From positions 1 through 64,000 of the forward strand of contig NZ_QUNO01000031.1 of assembly GCF_003387475.1 (NCBI RefSeq): 64,000 bases of DNA. The letters are read 5' to 3'. Below are positions 56,301 to 64,000 of the stretch, one piece after another; position 1 is the stretch's first letter; every line of letters starts with the position of its first letter. Origin of the DNA: Kutzneria buriramensis. Lineage in GTDB: Bacteria; Actinomycetota; Actinomycetes; Mycobacteriales; Pseudonocardiaceae. Position numbers and translations under genes: made by a program. The notes beneath the pieces were generated by a model. It was not told where the DNA came from and made no database searches. It saw only the letters and a program-made list of their open reading frames with translations.

Positions 56301-59300
56301 CCAGCACCGTCTGGCTCGGTGCTCCGTCGACCTCGGTGAAGACGGTCCTGAGCGCCTCATGGCGGCCGATCACGTCGCTGAACGCCGAGGTGAGCGCCGG
56401 GATGTCGACCTCGCCGGTCAACTCGACGACAACCGGCACGTTGTAGACGGGCTGACGCTCGTCGATGCGGTTGAGCAGCCACAGCCGGCGTTGGCCGGCG
56501 GACAGCGGAATCCGTTCCGGCCGAGGCATCACGCGTAGCGGCGGCCGGTCGGCGTGCCCGGTGAGCAGCGGTGCCAGCGCGGCGGCGGTGGGCGCGTCGA
56601 ACAGCGTTCGCAGCGGCAGTTCGACGTCGAATGTCGTACGGACGAGGGCGAGTAGTTGAGTACCCAGCAGGGAATGGCCGCCGAGATGGAAGAAATTCTC
56701 CTCGACGCCGACCGCCGGCAGGCCCAGCACGGTGGCGAACAGTTCGCACAGCAACTGCTCCTGCGGCGACCGCGCCTGCCGGGACGGCGTGGTGGCCAGC
56801 AGGGCGGCGGCGGGCAGCGCCCTGCGGTCGAGCTTGCCGTTGGGAGTCAGCGGGAGCCGGTCATGCACGGACCACAGCGCCGGCACCATGTACTCGGGCA
56901 ACAGTTCGGCGAGGTCGTCGCGGACGTCCTGCGCATCGCGCGCCGACACCAGATGAGCGGCCAGGCGGTTCGCGCCGGCCGCGTCCGTCTCCACCACGAC
57001 CGCCGCGTCCCGCACTCCGGCCACACCGCGCAGCGCGGTCTGGACCTCGCCGAGTTCGATTCGGTAGCCACGGACCTTGACCTGGCTGTCCCGGCGATCG
57101 AGGAACACCAACTGGCCGTCCGGCCGGCAGAGCACGCTGTCCCCGGTGCGGTACATGCGGGCCCCGGGCGTGCCCGCGTACGGGTCGGCCACGAACACCT
57201 GGCTGGTGCGCTCGGGCTTGCCGAGGTAGCCCATGCCGACGCCGGTCCCGCCGACGTAGAGCTCGCCGGGCACCCCGGCCGGCACCGGAGCCAGATCGCC
57301 GCCGAGCACGTACAGCGACGTGTTCCGCACGGCACGGCCGATCGGGACGTGGCCATCGACCGGAGCGGTGATGAATCCGTGCGTCACGTCGTCGGAGCAC
57401 TCGGTCGGCCCGTACGCGTTGACCATCGGGATGTCCGGCATCCGGGAAAGCCACCGGACACACAGATCCGGTGGCAGCGCCTCGCCGGTCGCGACCAGCC
57501 AGCGCAGCGAGCACAGGTGGGACACCGGAGTTCCTGCGTCCCAGCTGTCCAGCGCGGCCCGTAACAGGGACGGGACCACTTCCAGCACCGTCGCGTCGGC
57601 CGCCAGTTCGAACAGGGCGACCGGGTCGGTGGCGGTCGCCGGCGACGCGACGCGCACCCGACCACCGACCAGCAACGCGGCAAACAGCTGCCAGACTGAG
57701 ATGTCGAAGGTGACGGGGGCGTTCATCACCACCGTGTCCCCTGCGCCCAGCCCGAGGTCCTCGACCTTGGCGAGCAGGTGGTTGGCCATGCCCCGATGGG
57801 TGACCATCGCGCCCTTGGGAGTGCCGGTGGAGCCGGACGTGAAGATCACGTACGCCAGGTCGTCCGGATCGGGACCGCCGTCGGCCAGCGGCGGTGCGTC
57901 GACCTCGTCGAGGACGACGACCTGAGTGCCGGCCGGGGCCAGCCGCGCGCCGAGGTCCCGCATGTCGGCGGTGGTGAGCAGGCACCGCGGCGCGGCGTCC
58001 GCGAGCTGCCTCGCGGACCGCGCGACCGCACCCCCGGCGGCGACGGGGAGGTAGGCCGCGCCGACCGCCCAGGTCCCCAGGATCGTTGTCACCAAGGGCG
58101 TTCCGGGCGTTGCGAGCACGGCCACGACATCGCCGGCACTCACGCCGGCCGCGTGCAGGCGGCCAGCGGCCAGCTCCAGCTCGGTGACCAATTCGCGGTA
58201 GGTCAGCCGGGTGTCGTCGTCGACGACTGCGATCGTGTCGGGCGTGCGCAGCGCCCACTGGCGGACCTGGGCGACCAGGTCGACCGGCTCGACGGGCGCC
58301 GCCGGCCCGCGCAACTGGCGGAGTGCGGACTGCTGCTGCTCGGGCCCAACCGTGGCGATGTGCGCGATGGGCGCCGACGGGCTTGCGTTCGACATGCCAT
58401 GTAGGCAGGTCAGCAGCCGGTCCAGGTGCAGGTCTATCTCGTAGGGCGAGTACAACTCGGGGTTGGCACCGAGGTGCAGCAGCACGCCTCCGGCAGCCGT
58501 GTCGGTCACCGTGATCTGGAGGTCGTCCACCGGCCCGGTGTCCAGGTCGTGCGGCACCGGTACACAGCCGGCGAACTGGACCGCCGCCGCCGACGGCATG
58601 ATGTTGACTGTCGGACCGAACGGCCGGCCGTCACCGGCGGCCAAACCCATCTGCCGCCGAATCAGGTCGGCCGGGTAGCGTCGGTGCTTCAACGTGCTGC
58701 GGATGGCGGTCGACGCCGTACGCAGCAGGTCGCCGACGGTTGCCGCGGGCCGCACGGAAACCGGCACCGGCAGGAAGTTGGTGCACATGCCGGGAATCCG
58801 CTCGGTCCGGCCGGCGGTCCTGGTGTTGACGGTGAACGTGAGCAACACGTCGTCGCTGCCCGTCACCATCGACGTGTAGCGGGCGACGGCCGCGGTGATC
58901 AGTGCCGGCCAGGCGATCCGGGACTGCCAAGCCAGGTCCCGCAGACGGGCCGCAGTCGTGGCGTCGATCTCCGCGGTCCGGTGCATGCCGGATCGCGGGG
59001 CCCGCCATGGGCCGCGGGCGATCGGCGTCAGGGTGGGCGTGAATTCGAAGCGTTGCCGCCAGAACTGCTCGTCTTCGCCGAACTCCGACGACGTCAGGTA
59101 GCGCTGCTCGGCACCGACCAGTTCGGCCAGGCCCGCGTCGTGCGCTTGGGGAATCTCGTAGCCGCCGACGAGTGCGTTGTAGATCTCGCTGACTCGAGCG
59201 AAGATCAGTCGCGAGCCTGCGCCGTCGACCATCGAATGGTGCGTGTGCAGCACGACGAACACGCGGCCGGCGGACAGCCGCAGCACGGTGAACGGGGGCG

Positions 59301-59634
59301 AGGGCCACCGCCTGTCGCGCAGCCATTCGCTGGCCGCCTCCTCCGGGACGGGCGTGCCGCTCAGGTCGACCAGCGGTGTTGGGGCGTTCGACGGCGGGAA
59401 CGGAACCTGCACGGTGCCGTCTTGGCCGCTCTCGAAGGTGACGTGCAGGCAGTCAGCCTCGGCGACCGCCTGCGCCGTCGCGGCGAGCAGGTGGTCCTCG
59501 TGCACTGGGCCGAGCAATTCCAGGTAGCCGATGCTGCGTAGCGCGGGGTTGCCCGGCTCCAGCTGTTCGGCCAGCCACATCGCGGCCTGCGCGCTGGACA
59601 ACGGGAGGTGCATTGTGCGCAGGTCGCCTTCCAT
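53341..59634 (-). CDS. NRPS-A: starter C-A-PCP-C-A-PCP
   Basis: A 2097-residue synthetase, first gene of the operon, from ATG 59634 with GGAG upstream. Order with rough residues: a divergent starter C domain ([12 protein letters not shown] 131), A ([11 protein letters not shown] 598, [11 protein letters not shown]), PCP ([13 protein letters not shown] 981), C ([10 protein letters not shown] 1168), A ([11 protein letters not shown] 1640, [10 protein letters not shown]), PCP ([13 protein letters not shown] 2016). There is no TE, so the dipeptide passes to NRPS-B. A C domain at the very N-terminus, with a type II PKS in the same operon, implies N-acylation of residue 1. A1 pocket residues by hand alignment are D-I-W-E-A-G-A-D-D, acid-rich, suggesting a diamino acid such as Dap. 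A2 is hydrophobic (D-A-F-V-L-A-C-V-C). Confidence 0.95.
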   Translation of the reverse strand: MEGDLRTMHLPLSSAQAAMWLAEQLEPGNPALRSIGYLELLGPVHEDHLLAATAQAVAEADCLHVTFESGQDGTVQVPFPPSNAPTPLVDLSGTPVPEEAASEWLRDRRWPSPPFTVLRLSAGRVFVVLHTHHSMVDGAGSRLIFARVSEIYNALVGGYEIPQAHDAGLAELVGAEQRYLTSSEFGEDEQFWRQRFEFTPTLTPIARGPWRAPRSGMHRTAEIDATTAARLRDLAWQSRIAWPALITAAVARYTSMVTGSDDVLLTFTVNTRTAGRTERIPGMCTNFLPVPVSVRPAATVGDLLRTASTAIRSTLKHRRYPADLIRRQMGLAAGDGRPFGPTVNIMPSAAAVQFAGCVPVPHDLDTGPVDDLQITVTDTAAGGVLLHLGANPELYSPYEIDLHLDRLLTCLHGMSNASPSAPIAHIATVGPEQQQSALRQLRGPAAPVEPVDLVAQVRQWALRTPDTIAVVDDDTRLTYRELVTELELAAGRLHAAGVSAGDVVAVLATPGTPLVTTILGTWAVGAAYLPVAAGGAVARSARQLADAAPRCLLTTADMRDLGARLAPAGTQVVVLDEVDAPPLADGGPDPDDLAYVIFTSGSTGTPKGAMVTHRGMANHLLAKVEDLGLGAGDTVVMNAPVTFDISVWQLFAALLVGGRVRVASPATATDPVALFELAADATVLEVVPSLLRAALDSWDAGTPVSHLCSLRWLVATGEALPPDLCVRWLSRMPDIPMVNAYGPTECSDDVTHGFITAPVDGHVPIGRAVRNTSLYVLGGDLAPVPAGVPGELYVGGTGVGMGYLGKPERTSQVFVADPYAGTPGARMYRTGDSVLCRPDGQLVFLDRRDSQVKVRGYRIELGEVQTALRGVAGVRDAAVVVETDAAGANRLAAHLVSARDAQDVRDDLAELLPEYMVPALWSVHDRLPLTPNGKLDRRALPAAALLATTPSRQARSPQEQLLCELFATVLGLPAVGVEENFFHLGGHSLLGTQLLALVRTTFDVELPLRTLFDAPTAAALAPLLTGHADRPPLRVMPRPERIPLSAGQRRLWLLNRIDERQPVYNVPVVVELTGEVDIPALTSAFSDVIGRHEALRTVFTEVDGAPSQTVLEPVHPVLTTHRVTAEELDDAVAATVTAGFDLATELPVRARLFVTGPGRHKLVLVSHHVATDGWSFHRITADLSTAYRARRAGKDPQWTPLPVQYVDYTLWQQEYPNADGIAYWQEALANLPAELELPTDRPRPSEASHRGDTIHFTVPASLRKEIGALAARTATTPFMVLQAATAVLLSALGAGDDIPIGTPVAGRTDTALEGLVGFFVNTLVLRNDLSGNPTLTELLARIRAVDLAAHANQHVPFERLVDLLAPDRSLARQPLFQVMLTLNTAPAAVFDLDGLSCDTQMISTGTAKFDLTFEFSEQDDELAALLEYSTDLYDRGTAEQLAARLVAVLTTLVSDPARRIGSVDVLTPVERRRILRDWSGSATVVPPNTTTALFESTARTVPHNKAVVFDGVSLTYEQLNSRANQLARQLLRTGVAVESVVALALPRSAEMIVAMLAVLKAGAAFLPVDPEYPRERIAHMVADARPAAVVTTAAIASSLPHCEARLLIDDVTVGYQPYGDIADDERTCALGADNAAYVIYTSGSTGAPKGVVVRHHGVNALVTDFATRLGIGSGTRLLQFASFSFDASVFEVFAALLDGATVVVAGTDDRTPGAPLADLIRRERVTLTVLPPTVLTAFPENVELPSELTLLVAGESCPPELAERWSARHPVHNCYGPTETTVCATVSAPLTGTGKPSIGRPMSTTTVRVLDGQLRPVPPGVRGELYVGGEQVARGYLGRPGLTAARFVADPLGRPGDRLYRTGDIARWLPDGTLDYLGRSDDQVKIRGFRVELGEVASALRCHPGVAQAAVVAREDPPGRTTLVGYVVTTADMDSRTLRAFVARSLPAHMVPAAVVVVAEIPLTANGKVDVRALPAPDFAHTTGRRPSTAREKELCAVFAEVLGVGTVGADDGFFDLGGDSLLAVQVAARAQRIGLAVTPRELFTHQTPEALALVVRACRPKPVGRPEPALSQRQLAEIATDFDTEFDMDAEGEPWL

Positions 59635-59976
59635 GGCACGCTCCAGACGTCGGACTCTCCACGGCGGTTCGGCAGGAAAACATCGAATAGGTGCTGCCTG
59701 GCGACAGTTCTACCGGTGAGAATTGGACTATGCCATCCGCGAGTGCCGAGAGGAACTCCGGTACATCGCGGACGTGATTCACTGCGGCAGTCCGAAATCT
59801 GCCGGCGAAGGCCGTGCGGGTGCCGACAATCCGGGTCTTCGAGCTTGATCGGGGTCTGATGACTACGCGGTGGCAGTCTGGCCGTCAGACACCTGTTTGG
59901 GCGCTAGGAGAAGCCGTGGCTCTGTTGGTCATTGCTATTGTCTACGCAGGATGATCGCGCCAGAGGAACCGCGAGC
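59635..59976. promoter_or_regulatory. Likely promoter region of the biosynthetic operon
   Basis: This gene-free stretch lies directly upstream of NRPS-A, the first gene of the minus-strand operon, so the operon promoter should be here. I cannot place -35/-10 elements or an operator with confidence. No coding sequence is supported. Confidence 0.4.
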
Positions 59977-60225
59977 ATGGTCAACGACACGACCCGGCTG
60001 CCGGGCCTGGACGGCTTGGTCGTCACCATGGTCGACGACAACAACGACAACGGCCTATCAGTCGTACACATGGAAACCGCTGATGAGCGGGCACGGGTCT
60101 GCCGGCGCTGTGGGGTGGTCGCGACGCGGGTCAAGGAATGGGTTACCGCCCGTCCTTGGGATCTGCCGGTCGGCGGCAGGTTCTGCCAGCTGTGTTGGCG
60201 CAAACGCCGCTGGGTCTGCGAATGA
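59977..60225 (+). mobile_element. ISL3-family transposase N-terminal remnant
   Basis: MVNDTTRLPGLDGLVVTMVD then ETADERARVCRRCGVVATRV and RPWDLPVGGRFCQLCWRKRR, ending at a stop. This is the N-terminal zinc-ribbon region of ISL3-type transposases (CxxC pairs before the helix-turn-helix). The DDE domain is absent here; a separate scrap of an ISL3 catalytic domain is at about 61.27-61.43 kb. Confidence 0.65.
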
Positions 60226-60470
60226 GGTCGGGTGTGAAGGTCAGGGTCTGGTGCGACAGCGACAGCGCGGCGCGGTTGAACAGCATACGAAGCGTTCGGT
60301 GGTATGGACTGCTCTTGGTCGCCAGCCCTGCTACTGGAGGCTTCGTCCGTTGTCGCGTCGACACGGCGATGATCCTCCGTTTCTGAGCTACATCCGCTGC
60401 CTCTCAAGGCGTCCAGGCCAAGGCGAAAATGGTTCATTACCGAGCAAATTTCGATTGAAAGGTGAATATT

Positions 60471-60773
60471 GTGAATCATGTTGAAGCCGCGGTGGCGCAC
60501 GCCGGCGTGTCGTTGGACTCGGTGCTCGGTCCGTTCGAGGTAAGCTCGCCCGTCGCGTGCACCCCTGCGGCTGCCTGGCGCGCGGTGACCGCGCTGGTCA
60601 CGGCGGCGCGCGTCGTCGGGGAGCGCGAGTATGCCCGCGCCATCGCCCAGGGCCACCCCGACCTCAGCGTGCAGGGGTTCCACGCCAATGCGGCCGAGAT
60701 GGCGCACCGGACAGCGCCAGCGGGCAGCCTCTCGCTCGAGGCGTTGCTGGATGCCGTGGTCCAGTACGGCTGA
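60471..60773 (+). CDS. Small PVxC-motif protein, copy 10
   Basis: A 100-residue protein from GTG 60471 with GAAAGGTG upstream. MNHVEAAVAHAGVSLDSVLG, then EVSSPVACTPAAAWRAVTAL, a helix AARVVGEREYARAIAQG, and the end LSLEALLDAVVQYG. A decayed near-copy is at about 63.06-63.33 kb, and both are followed by sequence from the 3' end of an M16 peptidase gene on the opposite strand. Confidence 0.72.
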   Translation: MNHVEAAVAHAGVSLDSVLGPFEVSSPVACTPAAAWRAVTALVTAARVVGEREYARAIAQGHPDLSVQGFHANAAEMAHRTAPAGSLSLEALLDAVVQYG

Positions 60774-60807
60774 TCGTCGTTGACCAGCCGAGGTCGGTCC
60801 GAGTCCT

Positions 60808-60925
60808 GCCGGCTGCCTCGGTGACCTGGTCGGGTGTCACTGCGGCCAGTCGGTCGTCCTGTCCGCGCAGCCAGTCCAGCGTCAGGCCGTTCTGGTCGAG
60901 TTCGAGCAGCACTGCCGCCATGCCG
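60808..60925 (-). pseudogene. Duplicated 3' fragment of the M16 peptidase gene
   Basis: About 115 bases nearly identical by eye to 63.49-63.60 kb, encoding on the minus strand AVLLELDQNGLTLDWLRGQD followed by DRLAAVTPDQVTEAAG, the end of the M16 domain. Preceding sequence (60785-60803) also matches the terminator region beside the intact gene. The peptidase stop region is deleted. It stops abruptly where PAS-LuxR sequence begins. Confidence 0.75.
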
Positions 60926-61070
60926 CCAGTCGGTGGACTACCACGTGGCGCGATGCTGCGGCGGCTGAGTGTGTCGAGCCGAACGGCATTGATGGCCAGG
61001 GCGTGCGCCATCGGCCTGCTCGACCCGACCGCCTGGCCGCTGCGCGTGCCGGCCAAGCACATGTGCTGAG
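60926..61070 (+). pseudogene. 3' end of a duplicated PAS-LuxR regulator (first of pair)
   Basis: The sequence encodes, in broken frame, SVDYHVA-MLRRLSVSSRTAL and ACAIGLLDPTAWPLRVPAKH, matching the last 45 residues of the regulator ending at 28235 (ACAAGLLDSTTWPLRVPAKH). Only the helix-turn-helix end is left. It is followed ten bases later by the start of the second regulator's copy, the same spacing as in the intact pair. Confidence 0.75.
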
Positions 61071-61264
61071 GACTTACGATGAACGAATCCGGGCACCGCT
61101 GGTGTGCGGCGAGTCTTGACGCCGAACTCCGAATCACCTTTGCGCACGAGAAGTTCAGCGCCGCCTTCGGCGCTTCGTCGGAACAGTTACGGCGGAGGTG
61201 CGTGTTGGAGCTTCCGCACCCCACTGTACTGCGAGGGCCTGGCCAGATGCTGAACCTGCAAGGG

Positions 61265-61435
61265 AAACGTGTACGGCACCGTACTGCTCGACATCGACAC
61301 CGGCAAGGCAATCGATCTTCTGGACGGCCGAGAAGCCGAACCGCCTGCTCAATGGTTGCAAGACGACTCCGGAGCCGCGGCGATCTGCCGCGACCGCGCC
61401 GGCGCCTACTCCGAAGGCGCGAAAACTGCTCTGGG
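61265..61435 (+). mobile_element. ISL3-family transposase catalytic-domain scrap
   Basis: One frame reads YGTVLLDIDTGKAIDLLDGR, AEPPAQWLQDDSGAAAICRD and RAGAYSEGAK, the first DDE block of ISL3 transposases (V-L-V-D-x-x-T-G; C-R-D-R-A-G-A-Y-A-E-G). It lies inside the interrupted PAS-LuxR copy and is itself truncated on both sides. Confidence 0.7.
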
Positions 61436-61479
61436 CCCGCGAACAGGGCGTCGCCTATTGTGGGTTCCTGCGAACGCGC

Positions 61480-61690
61480 ACCCGCCGGTTCCGCAACGCT
61501 GCGGTGAGCGAGGCACGATTGAGCACGTCGGCGGGAAAGCGCGATCCTGGATCCCGTCGCGTGACAGGCTGGCCGTCAATTCCGCCAGGCGCTCGCCGCT
61601 GAGGGCGATCAGCGCGACGGGGTGACCGGCAGCCCCAAAACGCCGTGCGGCGGCGAGCCCGAGGCCGGGGCCCGGGCCGTTGACGCGGGC
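61480..61690 (-). pseudogene. Short-chain dehydrogenase N-terminal fragment
   Basis: Minus-strand GPGLGLAAARRFGAAGHPVA and LIALSGERLAELTASLSRDG, then in a shifted frame AFPADVLNRASLTAAL. This is a Rossmann nucleotide-binding start of an SDR. It ends after about 65 residues. It belongs to neither ketoreductase in the window and is part of the foreign insert splitting the PAS-LuxR copy. Confidence 0.6.
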
Positions 61691-62432
61691 CGGTCTCGGC
61701 GAGATCGGCACGACGACCATGCTGTCGTTGCCCGATGAACAGGCCATGCCGGCCATGATGACGCTCTCGCCTTATCATCAAACGGAATTGTTTGCGCTCT
61801 GCGTTGTCATGCATGAGACCCTCGACCGCCCCGGCCGGCATCGAGTCCTCTCGATTCCGGACGCCCTGGTGCTGGAAGGCGTCGCCGCGGGCGTGGCGAC
61901 GAGCAGATTGGTCACCCGACTGAACCTGGGCCGGCAGGGATTCGAGTACCACATCGGCCGTATCGCTCGGAAATTTGTGGTGACCAATCGGCCAGGCTGG
62001 TCGCCAAGGCCTACTCGGTCGGTCTGTTGGCCCCGTCTGTTGTCCCACTCCTCGGGGCGCGTCGGAGCGCATGGCCTAGCGTCGCAAGTCGCTGGGGCGT
62101 GGCTTCCAGGATCCTGGTCGGCAGTGATCGGCTGTCCTCATCACTCCACCTCACCGTGGCGCTCGCCCGACGGCCTGGCCGAGCCACTCGCGATCCAGGC
62201 TCCTGAACCGACCAATCGCCCACTACCGACGAACGCAGGCGCTGGTCACCAAGCGGTGGTGAGCGGTGCGAGTTGTCCATCCTCCGATTGGAGGATATCT
62301 CGCGGATTTTTCTCAAGCTGCTTCGGAATTCTCTCTATTGGGCGTCAGCACCGCCCGTGTGGACGGATTTGATGTTTATGATCGAGGCGTCCACTATCTG
62401 TGGATGGATCGCCGATTACCAGGGAGTTTGTT

Positions 62433-62699
62433 GTGAACATCGTTGAGCGCGCCGTCGCGGCGTCGGACGTGCTGTCGCCGCTGACTGTGGCGAACCCGGG
62501 CGAGCCGACGGCCTGCCTCGTTGAGGGCCTCGAGGGGATTGCGCGTTACGCCGGCGAGGTGGTGAATGAGACGGCCCAGTTCGCCCGCGCCCGCGCCCGC
62601 GGCCAGTTCGGTGCGCCGACGCGGAGCGGAAGCGCGTCCGGCGACGGTTCCGTGCTGTCGGTCGTCCAGCTGACCGAGGCCCTGGTCGCGGCTGTCTGA
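62433..62699 (+). CDS. Small PVxC-motif protein, copy 11
   Basis: An 88-residue protein from GTG 62433, seven bases after AGGGAG. MNIVERAVAASDVLSPLT, then NPGEPTACLVEGLEGIARYA, a helix EVVNETAQFARARARG, a Gly/Ser-rich spacer and the end LSVVQLTEALVAAV. The Cys motif is P-T-A-C. Next to the partial copies 12 and 13, so this end of the window has a small cluster of the family. Confidence 0.7.
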   Translation: MNIVERAVAASDVLSPLTVANPGEPTACLVEGLEGIARYAGEVVNETAQFARARARGQFGAPTRSGSASGDGSVLSVVQLTEALVAAV

Positions 62700-62826
62700 C
62701 CGACTCGATGAAGTGACCACCCGTGGCGGTGGGCGGCTAAAAGACCACTCCGTTGTTCGTGGTGCGGTGAAGGCGGTCAACCGCCGTGGGTCGGTCGCGT
62801 CCCGAGAGTTCCCTTGAATCATTTGT

Positions 62827-62990
62827 GGCCATCTGTATGTCGTCCGACGGCGATGGAATCGAACCGTTGGACCCGTTCGTGCCCACGGGGCCGGTGTCCT
62901 GCGTCGTCGCTTGGGAAATTCGCGCGGTTCAAACTGTCAACTTCGCCAAGGAGATCGAGATCCGGCGGGCCACCGGTCGGGCCGGCTCCG
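62827..62990 (+). pseudogene. Small PVxC-motif protein, copy 12 (partial)
   Basis: From GTG 62827 the frame reads MAICMSSDGDGIEPLDPFVP, TGPVSCVVAWEIRAVQTVNF and AKEIEIRRATGRAGS, with the family Cys motif and following helix. After about residue 55 it no longer resembles the family and no S-V-x-x-L end is found. It is probably a truncated copy fused to the next one. The frame stays open to 63214. Confidence 0.5.
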
Positions 62991-63059
62991 ACGTTGAGAC
63001 CGGTTACTGCCCAATCCGGGTCGCGACATTCTGTCCGGCGGTGGCGGTTCGATGCGCTA

Positions 63060-63327
63060 TGGAGATCTGTGGGTTCGGTGATCGCCCCGCTCGAACTGGG
63101 TTCGCTCTTCGCGTGTACCCGGGCGGCCGTCTGGAGGGCGGTGATCAGGCTGGCGACCGCCGAGCGCGTTGGGTAACGCGAGTACGCCTGCGCCAGCGCG
63201 CAAGAGCACCCTGACCTGCCGGGGACAGGGCTTTCATGTCGGTGTGGCCGAGTTCGCGCACAGGGCGGCGCCGACGGGCAGGCTGTCGTGCGAGGCGCTG
63301 CTGGATGCCGTGAGCAAGCACATCTGA
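63060..63327 (+). pseudogene. Small PVxC-motif protein, copy 13 (decayed twin of copy 10)
   Basis: Blocks in three frames match copy 10 in order: LELGSLFACTRAAVWRAVIR (copy 10 FEVSSPVACTPAAAWRAVTA), an in-frame stop, REYACASAQEHPDL (REYARAIAQGHPDL), QGFHVGVAEFAHRAAPTGRL (QGFHANAAEMAHRTAPAGSL) and SCEALLDAVSKHI to the stop. A stop codon and frameshifts inactivate it. It lies at the end of the M16 peptidase gene, as copy 10 does beside the duplicated fragment. Confidence 0.7.
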
Positions 63328-63343
63328 TCGGCAGACTGTCAGC

Positions 63344-63385
63344 CGAGGTTGGTCCGAGTGGAAACTCCAACTCGGACCGACCTCG
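63344..63385. terminator. Bidirectional terminator beside M16 peptidase
   Basis: A 16-bp inverted repeat, CGAGGTTGGTCCGAGT (63344-63359) and ACTCGGACCGACCTCG (63370-63385), with one G-U pair and a 10-base loop. It lies between the convergent small-protein copy 13 and the M16 gene. The left arm alone is preserved in the duplicated segment at about 60787-60801. Confidence 0.8.
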
Positions 63386-63417
63386 TCGATTTCCATCAAG
63401 CTTTCCGCCTGTTCCGC

Positions 63418-64000
63418 TCAGGTGAAGACCTTGTCCTTGTCGCACAGCAGGACCGACACCGCGTTCGACGCGGTCATGTGCCGACCGGCTGCCTCGGTGA
63501 CCTGGTCGGGTGTCACTGCGGCCAGTCGGTCGTCCTGGTCGCGCAGCCAGTCCAGCGTGAGGCCGTTCTGGTCCAGTTCGAGCAGCACTGCCGCCGTGCC
63601 GGTCAGGGTGGACAGCTGTAGGCGGAGGCTTCCGGCGGTGTAGCGGCGGGCGCGGTCGAGCTCGTCGGGGGTGACCGGGCAGGTGACCATGCGGGCCAGT
63701 TCGGCCAGTACTTCGGTTGCGACAGCGGTTGTGTTGGCGGTGACCGCGTCCACCGCGATGGTGATCAGACTCGCCTCGGCCACGTGTAGCACGCCGGAGC
63801 GCGGAGAGTAGGAGAGTCCTCTGTCCTCGCGAATGTTCTGCACCAGCCGGGACGAGAAGTAGCCGCCGAAGACCATGCACGCCATGGCCAGTGCCGGGGC
63901 CTCGGGTTCCGCGTGCCGCGGGGCCGGCATCGCCAGGCGCAGCAATGACTGCGTGGAACCAGGTAGGTCGACGACCTCGTCGCCGGGCACCCACGGCGGC
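63418..64000 (-). CDS. M16-family metallopeptidase, C-terminal part (runs off window)
   Basis: The visible 194 residues are the C-terminal domain of an M16 (insulinase/processing peptidase-like) protein. VVDLPGSTQSLLRLAMPAPR, FGGYFSSRLVQNIREDRGLS and YSPRSG form the R/Y substrate-binding signature, and PVTPDELDRARRYTAGSL is the usual helix. The zinc site HxxEH would be in the N-terminal domain beyond position 64000, so activity cannot be judged; M16B enzymes often work as an active/inactive pair. A GTG at 63990 in frame is not the real start. M16B peptidases remove leaders in some RiPP pathways, which is of interest beside the small-protein family. Confidence 0.88.
   Translation of the reverse strand, partial: PPWVPGDEVVDLPGSTQSLLRLAMPAPRHAEPEAPALAMACMVFGGYFSSRLVQNIREDRGLSYSPRSGVLHVAEASLITIAVDAVTANTTAVATEVLAELARMVTCPVTPDELDRARRYTAGSLRLQLSTLTGTAAVLLELDQNGLTLDWLRDQDDRLAAVTPDQVTEAAGRHMTASNAVSVLLCDKDKVFT

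Larger units (their letters stand above)
61079..62080 (+). pseudogene. Split copy of the second PAS-LuxR regulator
   Basis: The ATG at 61079 opens MNESGHRWCAASLDAELRIT and LRRRCVLELPHPTVLRGPGQ, matching the gene at 28245. At about 61250 it is interrupted by foreign sequence. It resumes near 61690 with GEIGTTTMLSLPDEQAMPAM, LEGVAAGVATSRLVTRLNL and RQGFEYHIGRIARKF. The intervening 440 bases hold ISL3 transposase and SDR fragments. The downstream half keeps a complete helix-turn-helix. Confidence 0.8.

Noticed and set aside
1-64000. CRISPR arrays, tRNA or rRNA genes
   Set aside because: No regularly spaced repeats, cloverleaf-like sequence or rRNA signatures were noticed on reading; a tRNA/rRNA scan would be needed to exclude divergent cases.

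Overview
High-GC actinobacterial DNA, most likely from a Pseudonocardiales or Streptomyces-like producer. The taxon is inferred from base composition, frequent GTG/TTG starts, neocarzinostatin-like secreted proteins, PAS-LuxR regulators and hybrid NRPS content. The window is an accessory region: one large intact biosynthetic operon is surrounded by decayed insertion sequences, a decayed second copy of part of the same pathway, and many small orphan genes.

Layout. 0-2.7 kb holds IS5- and IS3-type transposase remnants and a small secreted protein. At 3.0-3.6 kb is a secreted neocarzinostatin-like protein, with a frameshifted paralogue at 12.3-12.85 kb. At 3.75-9.2 kb a LacI-type repressor is divergent from a sugar ABC importer (lipoprotein, two permeases) and a GH68 levansucrase-like enzyme, with a perfect palindromic operator between them. 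9.4-16.7 kb is gene debris (IS630, aldo/keto reductase, two LuxR-type pseudogenes) mixed with small proteins. At 16.8-21.4 kb lie an aldo/keto reductase, a PucR-type regulator and an SbnB/SbnA pair for L-2,3-diaminopropionate (Dap). 21.4-27.4 kb carries broken copies of KR, DH, ACP, A-PCP-TE, KS-CLF and a second KR, around an intact DrrAB-like exporter. 27.5-28.8 kb has two tandem PAS-LuxR regulators. 29-36 kb is IS debris with more small proteins.

Main system (36.0-59.6 kb, all minus strand, read from high to low coordinates): NRPS-A (C-A-PCP-C-A-PCP), MbtH, ACP, KS2, CLF2, O-methyltransferase, NRPS-B (C-A-PCP-C-A-PCP-E-TE), KS1, CLF1, two hotdog dehydratases, ketoreductase and a CrtI-like flavoprotein. 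Most junctions are 4-bp stop/start overlaps, so this is one operon. The best reading is that a discrete, highly reducing type II PKS builds an unsaturated (polyene or cinnamoyl-type) acyl chain. The first condensation domain of NRPS-A would pass it to an amino acid, and the thioesterase would release an acyl-tetrapeptide. Two of the four A domains (A1 of NRPS-A and A2 of NRPS-B) share an acid-lined pocket that fits a diamino acid, matching the Dap genes 20 kb away.

Second theme: at least ten, probably thirteen, copies of an unrecognised small-protein family lie between 10 and 63.3 kb. They share an N-terminal V/I-E, a central P-V-x-C-like motif before an Ala-rich helix, and a C-terminal S-V-x-x-L motif. 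They sit singly on both strands, often next to strong hairpin terminators. One copy has been duplicated together with the 3' end of an M16 metallopeptidase gene whose main copy runs off the right edge. I regard this family as the most likely undescribed system here; its function (for example peptide precursors) is not shown by the sequence.
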